Assembly: GCA_004154925.1 (NCBI GenBank)
Contig: QJNS01000088.1
Coordinates: forward strand, 62,001-126,000
DNA: 64,000 nt
Origin: Monosporascus cannonballus
Lineage: Eukaryota > Ascomycota > Sordariomycetes > Xylariales
Direction: 5' to 3'
Numbering within the stretch: position 1 is the first letter of the stretch; each line of letters begins with the position of its first letter. Position numbers and translations under genes: made by a program. This document shows positions 25,326 to 38,453 of this stretch, in pieces. The notes beneath the pieces are model-generated. The model saw only the letters and a program-made list of their open reading frames with translations, did not search any database and was not told the origin of the DNA.

Positions 25326-28300
25326 TTATTTTTCGCATATTAACGATTTTAGTTAAATCTGTATGCGATTTCCTTTTTTATTTGTATATAATTTTGTTGG
25401 GTTTAAGTCTTAATAATATTTATTATTGATTTAAGTAGAAATATATAGAAAATAGATTAAAGCTTTAATTGATAATTGTTTTCAAAGACTTTTTTAATAA
25501 TCTTATATAGATTAATATATTTGAAATGTAGCTTTTTATAAGGTTGTTTTATTTAAATAGCTTCAGTAATAAGATAAAATTAGTGGTTTTAAATCCTTTA
25601 ATTATTATATTTATTTATTTAATTACGTATAAAGCTTATTTCTACTTTTGTGTTATGCTATCTTTACTTATGTTATTTTGATATAAGTAGTAATTCGATA
25701 TTAATCAATTTAATCAATATTTGGTAAATGCTTTTCGAAATAAGGTTTACAATTTGAATTTATTAAAATTATTTTAATATTTTTACAAATGTTAATATTA
25801 TAGTTTAATTACTTAATATATAATATTCAATCTAGGTATTGTGATTATAATTAATACAATATTTTAATTAAGTTTTAAACATTTAATTTAATCGTTTCGT
25901 TTATTAGTTTATTTATAATTTAAATTCCTCAAATACTTTAAACTTTATATTAATTTATACTTAAAAGCTTTGTTAAAGTATTTATATAAAAGTAATTATT
26001 TTGTCGACAATACTTTATTAAAATAATTTGACTATATTTAAAATTTTCTTATAGATAATATGTTTTATTTATTCGCTCTATATATATTTTAGTGAAGTAG
26101 ATAATAAATAAAATGTCGTATATTTGTCGACAACTATAAAAAAATACTTTTATAATATTTTCTTTAACGTAGAATATTTGAATAAAGAAAATATAATACT
26201 AACACTTATAATACTTAAATTCTACGTTTTATCTAAAATAGATAATAATTGTAAGTTTTTGTAAGATTTATGCCGTTATATTTTGCCCTTATTTTGAAAG
26301 TTTTATTATTGTCGTATTTTTAGAATTATTATTTTGAATTTTAACAAATAATATATATATATTAATTTTGTTTTAAGAATTCGTAGAATTTTAGATATTT
26401 ATGTAATTAATATCATTATATTTAAGATAATTTCTTTACTTAGCGTTTGTCTAGGGTTTATAATTTATTTTCTTATTTATTGATATATTATTATTATATT
26501 TTCTTTAATATTATGATATATATTGTGTATTATAAATCGTATTGTCGCAATTTAGCGTAAATATAAATATTCTTTTAAAATACTATTAATCATTATATAT
26601 TTAATTTTATTTATTTTGTAAAAATATCGCTATTTGCGTAAAACGTCGCTTTTAACATTTTAAACTTTTCTTATTGATAATAACGAAGTCTAAATTTGAT
26701 ATTTTTTAGTATATCGTAATAATTATCTAATAAACTCTTTGAACGCAATAAAATATCTAAGATTTTCATACGTTATATAAATTTTAATTCAATATAAACT
26801 GTGTTTACAAAGGTATTTAAATTTTCGAACAATTATAATAATTATAATAAATCTCTTATTCGAAATAATGAAATTAAATGCAGCTATTGTTAATTTTATA
26901 AAACAATGCGACAAAACATAATTTATTTTAATCATTCTCTTAGTCAATTAGTATATTTAATAGATAATCCGGAATATGAAGTACTAAATGTATAAAACGT
27001 ATTAAATCGTATACCCATAATATTAATTTTCTAATAATTTTATTTTTAATTTTATAAAAAGGTTTGGTATTTATAACGTTTATTTAAACAGGGTTTTAAG
27101 AAAGGTACATAAAATTATAATGATATTTCTAATATTCTCAATAAATCTTTTACAATACTTAAAGAATTCAAAAGAAATTCAAAAAAGGCTCATACTTTTT
27201 AACCATAATTAGCATTTATTATTTTGTAATTATAATAATGGTTCATTGTTTACTTTTATATATTTTGACATAATACTATATTATTAAGTATTGTACACTG
27301 TATTTGTAAGATTAAAAATTTTGACATTAATTAATGATTTGAGGGTTTGAAAAATATAAATAATTTTATAAATATGTAATATATATATCGTTCATTTTCG
27401 AAAAGATACCAATATCGTAAACGGAATATATAATAAAAAGGTTATTATATTTTCGTAAAATATAATCTATTATTCAGTAAAAAACTATTAGTGGGTTCAA
27501 AAATCTTATGAATATAATCAAATATTTCAATAATTTGTTTTTCGTTTTAAATATTATTTTAATTTAAGTTTTTTCGTTTTAATATTTAAGAACAATAGTT
27601 TTTTAATTTTTAATATCAATATTATTTAATTATTTTTCATTAATCGTTAATTCAAATTCATTATTTTTTAAATATAAAAAATATAAAAAATTTTATAAGT
27701 GATTTTGAAACTCGGATTTATTTTCTCCTTATCGATTTTCTAGATATTTTCTAAAAACTTATAATTCATTTTCGTTAATGGTATAAATAAGATAGAATTT
27801 CTCCGAATAAAGATTTTTTAAAGCCATTTTCTATTTTTATTTATTAATACTCGTATTTTTATATTTTTCTTTCAAGTAATAAGGTATTTATCGTTTATCT
27901 ATACTTCTGGTAATCTTTATTCTCAATCCAATATCATAATTTCGTTTTAGTTGAATATCCTTATCTATCAAAAATAAAGTAAAGTTTGCTTAATTAATTC
28001 CCATACTAATTAAAACTTTATATTAATATATCTATAGTTTTTCTAACATTTCTCTATAATATTTAAATCAAATAATATCTAAATTAATCAGTTGATATTA
28101 GTTTTAAATAATTATCTCGAAATTATTAATTTTGCATTTAATCTTTTTTATCGGAAGCAAAATTTAACATCCGATATTCGTAACGGTATAAGATTTTAAC
28201 TTATATTTTTATAGTAATTTAAGGTTGGTTATATTATATAGCGTAATATAATTTATACTTTAAATACGATAATTTGTTATTTTAATATATTAATATATTC

Positions 28301-28554
28301 CGATATATATATTTAAAATAATACGGTTATTAACCTCTTTATTACTACCTTTAAAATCGACTTAAAATTCTTTCGTAAGTCTTTTAAATTTACTTGTTTT
28401 GCGATATTTTTATAGATAACGTTTGTTAAAAATCTTTCTAATTTATTAAACTCTTTATCTATTTTTATATATAATATATTAAGTTATTATGTTTATTGCT
28501 TTGAATTGGGCATTTGGCCTTTATATTATATTAATTATCTTTAAATTTATTATA

Positions 28555-30416
28555 TCGTACTATATAAAATTACTATTAAAACAAATTTACGACGTATTTT
28601 TTGTTTATATTTCGATTATTAATATTAAATATATATGATTTAATCCTAAAAATATAAAACGTTTTATAAAGAAAATAAAAATGAATTTAGCCGTTGAGGC
28701 GAAAAAAACGTACCCCGAAACTTAGTTATTAAAAGCTTAGTACGATATATAATATCGTTAAAGCGATTTTAAAAACTCGATATTACGGCAAAGGCTCCCG
28801 AATTAATATTATTCTTAATTTGCGAAAACCGACGCCGACCGAAAAGAAATCGATCGTTAAACGGATTTTTAACTTAGATCCGCGAACGTTTTTTGTCTGA
28901 CATTAATACATTAAAGATATAGCGAATTTGCTGTTTGCGTAGCGCGTTACGAGTCGTATCGGAGCTAATTAAAAGTCCAAATTTATTAGACGGTAAGAAA
29001 AATTCGAAACGCGTTTAAATCGAAAATTATATTACCAAACGGTTTAATGTAAAAGTCAAAAAATATTTCGGAAATAATTTAAGTTTACCCGAGTGATAAT
29101 TCCAAAATACGGTATTATAAAAAATATATTTATAATTCTAATAAATATTTTATAAAGTTTTTAATAATAAGAAACATAATTGATATTAAGATTAAAAAAC
29201 GTAAAAAATCTTAATAAGTCTAATTAGAAAATCCAGAATCATTTACGATAATATAAGCAGTTAATCTTTAAAGTTGGGCTTTATTTTCATTATTATTCTT
29301 ATCAGAAAAAATCACTTTTTTCGTTAATTTGTCGATATTTCATTTTTACGCATTAAAAATCTACTATAAACGAAAACGGTTTGATAATAAATAAAATAAA
29401 TTTAAAATAAATTAAGTATTTTAATAAACATATTTAAGCGCGTATTAAAAGTCCGAAATGTTTTTTCGTTTTTGACGAGTCCGAAAATTATTATTCGATC
29501 GAATTCGAAAAATACTGCTAAATTAACGGTCTTATTATATTGTATATGCTTACCTATTTTTCTTATCGATCTTAACGTTTCCATGTATTCTGTTTTTCCG
29601 CATTAAAACGCGTATATTTGATTTATATCGAAAATCTTATAGAGCAGTACGTTATCTATATTGGCAAAAAAGATTTTATCGCCGGTTTCCGTAACGTGTT
29701 TAAAGCTGTTATAACGACCGACAATATTAAATCCAGATTCCCAAAAACAGAATTTGTTCTGTTTAATCCTTATGGTATTTTTTTAAATTAAAGGTTTTAA
29801 TTATATTTATACCGATTATTTCGCCGTTTATTCCTATTCATTCTGTTATTTTCTTATTTATAAAAATCTTTAAGAATATTGCAAAAGTAATTCGACGAAA
29901 ACGTAACTTATAAAAAAAGAATTAAAAATTATCACGGTAATTTATAAACAAAAAGAATTAAATTGATTAACGTTTTAATAAAGAATAACTTAATATTTTT
30001 ATATAAAGTTATTTTTTTAATGGAAAAACAACGATTATTTACGTAAAACGAATTATATTTTTAGTAAACGCTGGAAAACCAAAAATAAACGGCTTCAAAA
30101 AAAGAGATATTTACTATAAAAATAGCACGAATTTTTATAGTTACGAAGGAAAATAAAAATAAATTATCGCAGCTAAGAGCGGCTAAAAGGAATCGTCGCA
30201 AAAAGGGTTAGATAAAGGAACCAAAATATAGCATTTACGACAAACCGGGATATAATACGCGTACTTACGAAAAAGATATAAAGGCGATGAGCGATAAAAA
30301 ATATGATTAGTTTAAATTAATTTGATGTATTGTAATTAATTAATTTGAATTTATTATTACGACGTGTTAAAAAACAAGGTGGGATCTTATTTAAGTAGCG
30401 AGCCTATGTAGTACGT
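28555..30416 (+). mobile_element. Pogo/Fot1-like DNA transposon, copy A
   Basis: A 1.86 kb element on the plus strand inside G5. The left end TCGTACTATATAA and right end TATGTAGTACGT form terminal inverted repeats, weaker than in copy B because of mutation. TA precedes the left end, but TG follows the right end, so only half of the expected TA duplication is visible. Length and gene content match copy B (1.87 kb). Confidence 0.8.
28654..30310 (+). pseudogene. Pogo-like transposase pseudogene, copy A
   Basis: The frame follows copy B from the start (ATAAAACGTTTTATAAA, where the ATG has become ATA). An N-terminal DNA-binding part is followed by a DDE nuclease. The second catalytic Asp is kept in VFDESENYYSIEFEKY (Asp at 29474-29476). 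About 70 codons at 29583-29790 are open without a stop and contain KRVYLIYIENLIEQYV and KAVITTDNI, the conserved C-terminal part of Fot1-type transposases. The end reads YSIYDKPGYNTRTYEKD, a CCHC knuckle whose Cys and His codons have become Tyr. Numerous stops and frameshifts make it non-functional. Confidence 0.8.
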
Positions 30417-31855
30417 TGAGATTTTTTAATAAAATAATTAATATATTTATTCGTTAAATAACGTTTTATTATGCCGCGTTAATATCGTTATTATATGTTT
30501 TGAGTAAAAGTATAACTTTTCGTTTTAATATTTCTTTTTAGGGTTTTATATACATATTAAATAAACATAAAAATTAGTAATAACTTTTTAATAAACCTTT
30601 TTACTCTATGCTGATATACTCTTTTTGCTGTTTAATAATTATATTAATTTTAAAAACAAAAACAGACCTTACATATATTATTATATTTGGCTAATTTTAT
30701 AATACTATTTATTTTTTCGATATTATTCTTTATTTATTTTATTATTTTGGATTTGATTAAAAAAATCGAATTTCTTTTTATGTATAGATATAATACGTAA
30801 ATAGATAATTTTCTCATATATTATATGTATTTACCTATATCTGTTTGACGATTTAAATTAAATAAGTTTTATTCTTTTTTTATTTTTTAATTATTGTGTT
30901 ATAACGCTTTATTATTTCTTACACGTCTTTTAAGGTAGACTTTCAACCTTTTACATGTTATTTTAAAATAATCGTTATTTATATTGAGCGAAAACTGTGT
31001 TAATAGTTTATTTATATTTACTAAATTACTTTTTATTCGAATTTGTTAAGTATCTTTTAGGAATAAAAATTTTATATTTTTATTATTTGGAGTTTTTATA
31101 AATATTTTTGTAATATTTTTTAAGCACACTTATAATATTTAACTTAGCTTATAGGTTTGTGCTAGACCGTTTTGAACTTTATAGATTTCAGCGTAATGCT
31201 ATGGGATATAAATAATATACTACATTTTAATCTTTAGTTAATAGATTAACATCTATGCTTTAAAATATATTATCGTTTTTATGCCATGTTCGTATTTGTT
31301 GTTCTTAATTTTAACTGTTTGAGTAATATATTAAGTTTATATTCTAAATTTAGATACTTCGTAATTTTATTTTTAGCATTATCTTTTAATCTTTTTTTAA
31401 AAAACATATAGAATATATTATTATCTTTATCGTCTAATTCACTCGGCCTTGATTATATGGTTTCTAAAAGTAATAAGATATTTTAAAACAAGTTAATTTT
31501 ATTAAAATCGCAAAATTTATAATATTACCGGTAATTTCTTATCTAAGTATTCGAAATTAATCTTTAATTTTTTTTCAAACTTTATATAATCTGAAAAAAA
31601 ACTTGAATAGTTTTTTTAATCGGCTTTAACGTTTTCTAGATAATCTCTTATTATTGGTTTAAACTAGTTTAAGATATTTTTCGTTAAAAAAGCTGCTATA
31701 ATAAAATTTCGGTTTGTATATTCGTTCAAATTCTAAAAACAGAAATACGTTTATATTTAGATACAAAAAAATATAGACGCTTGTTTTATAAGCTCAAAGT
31801 TTTTTCACTTTATGTTTTAACGTAATAATACGGATTAAAATAACCGTTCTTTAAT

Positions 31856-32239
31856 TGTGACGAACTATGAGGTTTAACTCATTATTAAACTTTAAGTCGA
31901 CGGGTTTATGTTGGCAGGAATATCGTAGAAATCTGAGCAATAAATACAATAACGTATTACGTCTCTTAATATCGGAAATGCCTTATTGCAAACGATTAGT
32001 ATTAATAAGTAATTTCTTATAAGTTAAAGTTATTTAAACTATGGAAATAATAAACGTATATATATTTTTGATTCTTTAACTCTATCGAACCTAGTTTTAC
32101 AGGCTTTACAATTGATCTTATCGAACCTAGCTTTTTAAGCTTTACGATCGATCCTATCGAACTATTACATAACTTAACCCACTTAGCGTAATCGTTTATA
32201 ACGACCATTTCCGAAGCCGCAACTCGTTAGGTTATAATA
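31856..32239 (-). repeat. G6 3' LTR
   Basis: 384 bp, starting TGTGACGAACTATGAGG on the plus strand and ending GTTATAATA. It aligns without length change with the 5' LTR at 38146-38529; most differences are C/T or G/A. It includes two 36-bp tandem units (32085-32156). Confidence 0.95.
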
Positions 32240-32399
32240 CGATCCTCCCATTTTATAATCTTCATTCCGAAAATTTTTTCTTTTTTTATAAGTTTTCTTT
32301 TTGTTATTATATTAAATCGTATTAAAAAACCGATTAACCGAAAAACGAAAAAACGAAATAACTTGCTTAAATTAATCACTTTTCGAATTATGGATATAT

Positions 32400-32868
32400 T
32401 TGTATATTCTTATTATGTTCGTCGTAGGTTACCTTTTTACTGTATTTTTTGTCGGATTCTTTTTGGTACAAAAAATGCGTAATGCGAAATTAAGGCTTTT
32501 GTAACGTTAACGGTTTCTCCATTTTTCAATTTGAAAAACTCGTTTCCAACCACTTTAAGGTTAAAACGGAACTTAAAAAAACCGAGAAGGAAACGGAATA
32601 AGCGCAGGTTAAAATTTGTTATTTTCGAAAACAAAAGAAATTATGGGCCGACCGTATGGTACGCATATTATCTTATGGGCTTCGGTCCCTGGAGGAGTTA
32701 GATAAATTGGAACGTTAAGAAAAATAAGCCGTACTAAAGGCCGTACCTCCTCTTAACTGGTTTAATCTAAAGTCCACGGATTAGTCGTTTATTAATTAGG
32801 GGGCTTTCGACCCTACCGATTTCGGCGTTATTAGTAAAAACTTTTCAATAGGCGTTAAGCGCCAATAA
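32400..32868 (+). pseudogene. G6 antisense gene (Cys motif, coiled coil, Trp-rich tail)
   Basis: The best copy of the extra gene, on the plus strand opposite pol. One frame runs from about 32440 to the stop at 32866-32868. It reads KCVMRN-GFCNVN (Cys motif), then a charged helical part with TELKKTEKETE and FRKQKKLWADRM, then GLRSLEELDKLER, then PLNWFN, DWSF-type and GAFDPTDFG. The six internal stops are TAA or TAG at places where Gln or Trp would fit, so each can be explained by one RIP transition. Its end overlaps the chromodomain end of pol (32835-32923), so the two genes converge. I know similar Arg/Glu-rich coiled-coil proteins only as anonymous fungal proteins and assign no function. Start codon not identified. 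Confidence 0.75.
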
Positions 32869-32960
32869 GATTTTTGGCAGGTTCCCAGATATTTTCGAAA
32901 TCTAGGTATTTTTTCCATTTAATTAGATACTAAGTAAATCCGTTTTGTTTTCGTATATCG
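32835..32960 (-). pseudogene. G6 chromodomain at the end of integrase
   Basis: The minus-strand frame reads YLIKWKKYLDFENIWEPAKN followed by LIGA, a stop, and RLLKSFY. The aromatic and acidic positions of a chromodomain are visible: the Y-L-I-K-W strand, then W-E-P before the last helix. In chromoviruses the domain targets integration to methylated-histone chromatin, which fits insertion into an isochore already full of repeats. Confidence 0.85.
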
Positions 32961-35900
32961 AAAATTTTTTCCACCTTATATATTCGTTCGTTTTTTATTT
33001 CCACATCGTCCTATACCGTATATACTTTAATTATATCTGCTATTAATTCGAATAAAAAAACATAAACAATTAAATAGAATTTAACTTTTGGTAAAAATTC
33101 TAATTAATCATTATTTTTTAAGAATTTCTTGGCGATTTTGTATAAACCAATATATTTAAAACCGAATTTTTTATTAAGTCGTGTTATTTAAATATTTTAG
33201 TAGTAAAAAATTATTTCTCTTTTTTCGAAAATTAATTTTTTTTACCTTTTTTAATTATAATATTTATTTATTTAATTCCGTACGAATTCTAATTTTATTT
33301 GTATCTTTTAATTTAATTATCGTAATTATTTTAACGTAAGAATAGCTTTAATATTAATTAAATCGTCGTTACGTACTTTTTTATAGATTTTTAAAATAAA
33401 ACCAAAATTTACATACACAAATATTATTTTAATGCTTTTATAATAACTGGTATTATCAGTTAATTATACGATTAGTAATTTCTTAACCCAGTTATTCTAT
33501 TCGTAATTAATATAATATTATAAATAGGTTTTTAAATTTTAATTTATTCGTTTTATTTATTTATCCGTTTAAAGAATAAATACGCTAAATAATTTATGAT
33601 TTAGGCCGATTTATATTATTAAACTTTATTAAAATTTTAATACAAAAATTCATTCTTTATTTAATATAATTTTCATTGATAATCCGTATATGCTCAAAAT
33701 ATATTTAAAGAAAATATATGCCAGTTATTCGGCGTTTATATTCTTATAATATAATAAATATTAAGAAAATTTCGTGAATCGATCGACGATTACGAAAATG
33801 CTATCGTAATATATTTCCATAACTAGATTTTTTAATATAAGAAATTTGATAATAAAATCGAACGTAACTAAATACCATAATTATTTTATAATTAGTAATA
33901 GCTATAACTCTCCGTATAGCTTATATTATCGAACCTTTATTTTAGCGTAAATATCGCATTGCCGTATAATCTTCTGTATTATTAATTTTATTTTAAAAAA
34001 GGAATATATATGTTAAAATCGTTTTAAGGTTTTGTAAATCCCTGGATATCCATATAACTAATATTCGTATATTTTTCGTACTAAATCCTTTTATTATTTT
34101 TTTAAAACTTATATCTTATGCGTTCTTTTATTTTCTAAAAGATTATCGTTATATTATTAAATTTTCTAATATATATTGCTAGGTACTGCCCGAATCATCG
34201 CAATTTGTTATAAACGTAAGTATTTTTTATAATAATATCGAAAATTATATAACTAATTTTAACTAATTTTTTTTCGAAATTTGGTCGTTTGTTTAAAGTA
34301 TTTACTTTATTATGTTCTGATCTTTTCTTATAAATAATAACGAAATCGAAGTTTGCCAATTTTTTTACATATCTTAATGATCGTTTTATAAGTTTTCTAG
34401 TCATAATAAATCGGGTCAGATTTTAATAATCCGTATAAACCTTAACCTGGTACAAATTTCCCTTTAGGAAATATTTAAATTCTCGGAATGCCATAATAAT
34501 AGCCATAAATTCCTTATCTGGAATGCCGTAATTAAATTTGGCTCCTTTTAATTTGTACGAAAAAAATATAATAAAATGCAATTTACCTTAATTATTTTAT
34601 TATTTAATTATTACGCTTAACGTATAATTCGAAATATCGGTTTTTAGTTTAACGAGACGGTTTAAATTATATATAATTAGTATTAATTCGTTAGTAATTA
34701 CATTTTTAATATCTTAAAATATATTTTCCGTATTTAACGTTTATTTAAATTTTTTTTCGTAAGATTTATTCGGAATATAATTATCTTATTAAAGTTTCGA
34801 ATAAATTTCCTGTAATAATTGGCGAATCCAAAAAATATTTGTATCTCCTTAATTATCGTTAATATTTGCCATTTTATAATTACAGCAATTTTCTTAAGAT
34901 TTATCCTAATATATCCTAAGGTAATAATATATCCTAAATATTCCATTTCCTAAATATGAAATTAACTTTTTTTTGCGTTAATAAATAACTTTACGTCCTA
35001 TAAAGCTTAAAAAACTTTATAAACATATTTTGCGTATATTTTTTCCGTTTTTGAAAAAATAAAAATATCGTTAAGATAATAAACGACGAAAATATCGAAA
35101 TATTTTTATAATACATAATTTATTATCCGTTAAAAAGTTATTAATATATTTATAAATCTTATTAATATAATTAAATATTTAAATAATTCGTATTTCGTTT
35201 TAAAGGTTCTTTTTTATTTATATCCTTTTTTAATCCTAATAAAATTATATTTATTTTTAAGATTAAATATTATAAATTATTTGGCTTTTTAAAATCGGTT
35301 TTTTATTTCCGTAATCAGAAATAATAATATTCGATCTTTAATAATAATATCGTTTAGTTGTTACTAATTAACTATAAGTTGTTATTTTTTATTTTTTTAG
35401 GTTTAAAAAATATAAGGTATTTTGCTGGTAATTTCGAAAGTTAAATTTATCCTTTTTATAACCGATTTTCCAGGTACTCCTTAAAAATACGTAATTCGTT
35501 TCCGTTGAAATTATAAATAAGGTAAAACTTTGTCGAAAATCCTTCCTTAAGGATTATTTTATAATTTTATTCGTTATATTTTAATAATTTTATATCGAGT
35601 TCCTTTTTGAAAAATTATTCGTATTTGTAATATTATAATAATATATTAATTAAATTTTTTAATTTCTTAAGCGGTTATTTTTATTATTCCAAATCGTTAT
35701 TTAATTGCTTTAATTTCGCTTTAATAATAATAATAATATATCGTATTTTTTTTAATACTAGTTTTTTTTATATTTTATTTCTTTAGGTAATAAAGTATTT
35801 ATCGTATCCTTATGCTTATATTCGTCGTTATTTTCGATCGAATATTAAAATCTTAATTTTCTTTTTTTCGTTTATTAATAAGGAATAAAACAAATTTTAC

Positions 35901-38135
35901 CTGGCCAGTTCCGCCGTTAATTAAAACTTCGTATTAACATATTCATAATAATCCTAAGATTATATCGTAATTCCCGAATAAAACTATATCGACATTAATT
36001 ATTTCGTATCGTTTTTTAATAAAAATTTTAAGGTAATTAATTTCGCGTATAACCTTTCCGTTATCGTAAGCGAATTCCTAATTTTCGGTATTTGTTATTA
36101 TATAAGGTTTTAATTTATATTTTCATAACAATTTAAGCTTATTAACCATTTCTGGTATAATGTAATTCCCGCCCAGAATTTTGCAATTTACTATTATAAT
36201 ATATCAATACATTCCAATTCGTATATCTAAGGTAATAAAGTCGTTAACGTTTTTTATCGTTACGTTTAAAACCTTTTTTAAAAGTTCCTTTTAACTTCTT
36301 TAAATTTTGTTATTTTGCGGCTTTTTTACAGGTAATCTTTTTCTTTTAATTCTTATTCGAATTTATTAAACCTTACTTATATTTTTTTATTTAACGTATT
36401 AAGCTGTTATATTTGATATTATTACTGGCGTATTATCCCTTTAAGCCGTATTAACTGTTTTTAATTTTTTTATAATTTTTTTCCTTATCGAATAAATTAT
36501 TTTTTTATGTTTGCGATTATATTTTATTTTGCGTCGTTTTTACTATCGTTTTACAGATCTCTTATAAATTAACGTATTTCTTCCTTAATGGTTTTCCTTT
36601 CGTAAGGATTCGTAATAAATATTAATTGACAATAAAAGTCCGTAATAACTTTTTAATAATACTTTTTTCCGTTTAATAATTATATTATCCATAATAATAA
36701 AAAGGGTTTTTCTGCAGGTATTACTTTCTTTTAGGCCAACGTTTTGTTTCGGCTAATTATTAGATATTTCTTAAGGTTATAGTTCGAAATTATCGGTATT
36801 ATTATTTATTGTTTTTATTATGCCCGGTACGGTTTGGAAAATCGAATCCCTTATAATATATACGGGTAATTTTTATATAAATATGTTATTTTTATTTTTT
36901 ATAATCGGGATATTTTCGTCGTCGACAATGTATAATATGCATTTTACCGTATCGATCGGGTATTCCGAGGCAAAATTTTTCTGTTTAATCCCGGTATTCG
37001 TATAACCATCTCTATAACGCTTTTTGCTATATTCGTAATGCTTATTAAGCCAGCTTCCTGGCTTTTTATATCCTTTGTCAAATCTCTTATTATAATGGTC
37101 CTTATTGGACCTCTGGTTATAAGCTTATTATATATTTGACTTAAATTATATCAATAACTTTGCTGTTATTTCCTTAGTTATTTTTAAATTATTTTTCCGG
37201 TATAAGGGTCTAGTTATCTTATCGTAGTTTCTTAGGCTTTTTATATTTATAACTTTTATATCCTATTTTGTCACAATTAAAATATTTAATCTGGTTCCAA
37301 TTTTATTTGTGGATAACGCCAAATTCCATAAATCTTAACGCCGTTCCATAAAAGAATAAAAGATATATTTCTTTTTTTTCTTAATTAAATTTATATCTCG
37401 AACGTAAGGCATATTATCCTTTTTTTTCTTATTATTTTTCAAACTGTCGCTTGTTAATTTTGATTACCTTTATAATGTATTAGTTTAAAATAATTAATTA
37501 TTTAATCCGAATAATTTTATTTTTTATATTATCCTTTAATCTTTTGTAAAATATATCGATAAGGGTATTAGCTTTATTATCTCCCTATCCGATCTTAACC
37601 GCAAAATGTTTAAAGGTTACGGTATACTTAAATGCAGGTTTTTTTTATCGGAGTTATAAAAGTTATTAAGCCGTTAATCGTTTTTTATTCGAATTGCCGA
37701 AATTATTACGTACTTTATTTTCGAAATTGGTATAAATTAAAAAAATCTTATTAGTAAGATTTTCCTTATTTATTTTTTTTATTTCCAGGAAGTTTTTTAT
37801 AATGGGCTTAAATTAATTAGCCGCATTTCTTATTAGACATATTCTTATTATTAAGATTATATCCGTTAGGTTATTAAGGTTTAGGAAACGAAGATAAATT
37901 TGTACCTAAGTTAGAAAAATTTAAGGGTTGCCTTTTCCATTATAAGGTTCTGGCTTTTTTGGCTTTATGCGGACGAAAGAAGGTTGGGCAGGTAACGTAG
38001 CCCTAAGTTGTCGAACTTTTTTCTTCAGTTTCCGAATTCGAGCCTGAAACTGCTGAATAAGGGTTTCCTAAGTACTGGTCGATATTTTAACAGTGTTAAA
38101 TATTGCTTAGAGTTTGACGGTATTACTGAATAAAA
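32961..38135 (-). pseudogene. G6 gag-pol pseudogene
   Basis: Read from the right. Gag starts near 38135 with the coiled-coil stretch FQARIRKLKKKVRQLRA (about 38000-38055), then KPEPYNGKGNP and YLRF, and a CCHC knuckle degraded to FNCDKIGYKSYKY near 37260-37300. A protease block reads NYDIILGLLWI near 35940-35985. The RT active site is YLNDIFIF (35067-35078, Asp changed to Asn), followed by EYLGYII and FFGFANYYRKFIRNF (34734-34946), the usual Ty3/gypsy RT end. The RNase H end reads DFVIIYKKRSEHNKVNTL (34195-34404). Integrase fills about 34100-33000. Stops such as P-TAA-IFLT-TAG-VQ in gag sit where Gln is expected. Plus-strand open frames over this region are antisense by-products. Confidence 0.9.
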
Positions 38136-38145
38136 ACTTGCAACG
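38135..38145 (-). promoter_or_regulatory. G6 primer-binding site (putative self-primer target)
   Basis: On the coding strand the bases just inside the 5' LTR read CGTTGCAAGTTTTTATT. No TGG is present at the junction, so the usual match to a tRNA 3' CCA end is absent. GTTGCAAGTT can pair with AGCTTGCAAC in the LTR (38306-38315), with nine Watson-Crick pairs plus one G-T pair. The same block follows the 5' LTRs of G8 (CGTTGTAAG) and G3 (CGTTATAAA). Confidence 0.6.
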
Positions 38146-38305
38146 TATAACGAACTATAAGGTTTAATTAATTATTAAACCTTAAGTCGACGGGTTTATA
38201 TTGGCAAAAGTATCGCAAAAATCTGAACAATAAATATAATAACGTATTACGTATTTTAATACCGGAAATGCCTTATTACAAACGATTAGTATTGATAACT
38301 GGTTT

Positions 38306-38356
38306 GTTGCAAGCTAAAATTATTTAAATTATGGAAATAATAAGCGTATATATATC
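38306..38356 (-). promoter_or_regulatory. G6 LTR promoter: TATA box and predicted start
   Basis: On the coding strand GGATATATATACG (38346-38356) is followed about 32 bases later by AGCTTGCAAC (38306-38315). This is the spacing expected between a TATA box and a transcription start. The predicted RNA 5' end is the segment complementary to the primer-binding site. The start site is inferred from spacing and complementarity only. Confidence 0.55.
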
Positions 38357-38374
38357 CTTGATTTTTTAACTCTG

Positions 38375-38453
38375 TCGAGCCTGGCTTTATAGGCTTTACG
38401 ATCGATCCTATCGAGCCTGGCTTTTCAGGTTTTACGATCGATCCTGTCGAGCC
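38375..38453 (-). repeat. Tandem 36-bp units in the G6 LTR
   Basis: Units at 38375-38410 and 38411-38446 and a partial at 38447-38453, all beginning TCGAGCC. The left LTR has the same array at 32085-32163. The position upstream of the TATA box suggests enhancer-like repeats. G7 and G8 have unrelated or differently arranged units at the same place. Confidence 0.85.

Noticed and set aside
29402..29584. 60-codon minus-strand open frame over the pogo transposase
   Set aside because: It is antisense to the conserved DDE part of copy A, whose plus-strand reading gives the recognisable protein.
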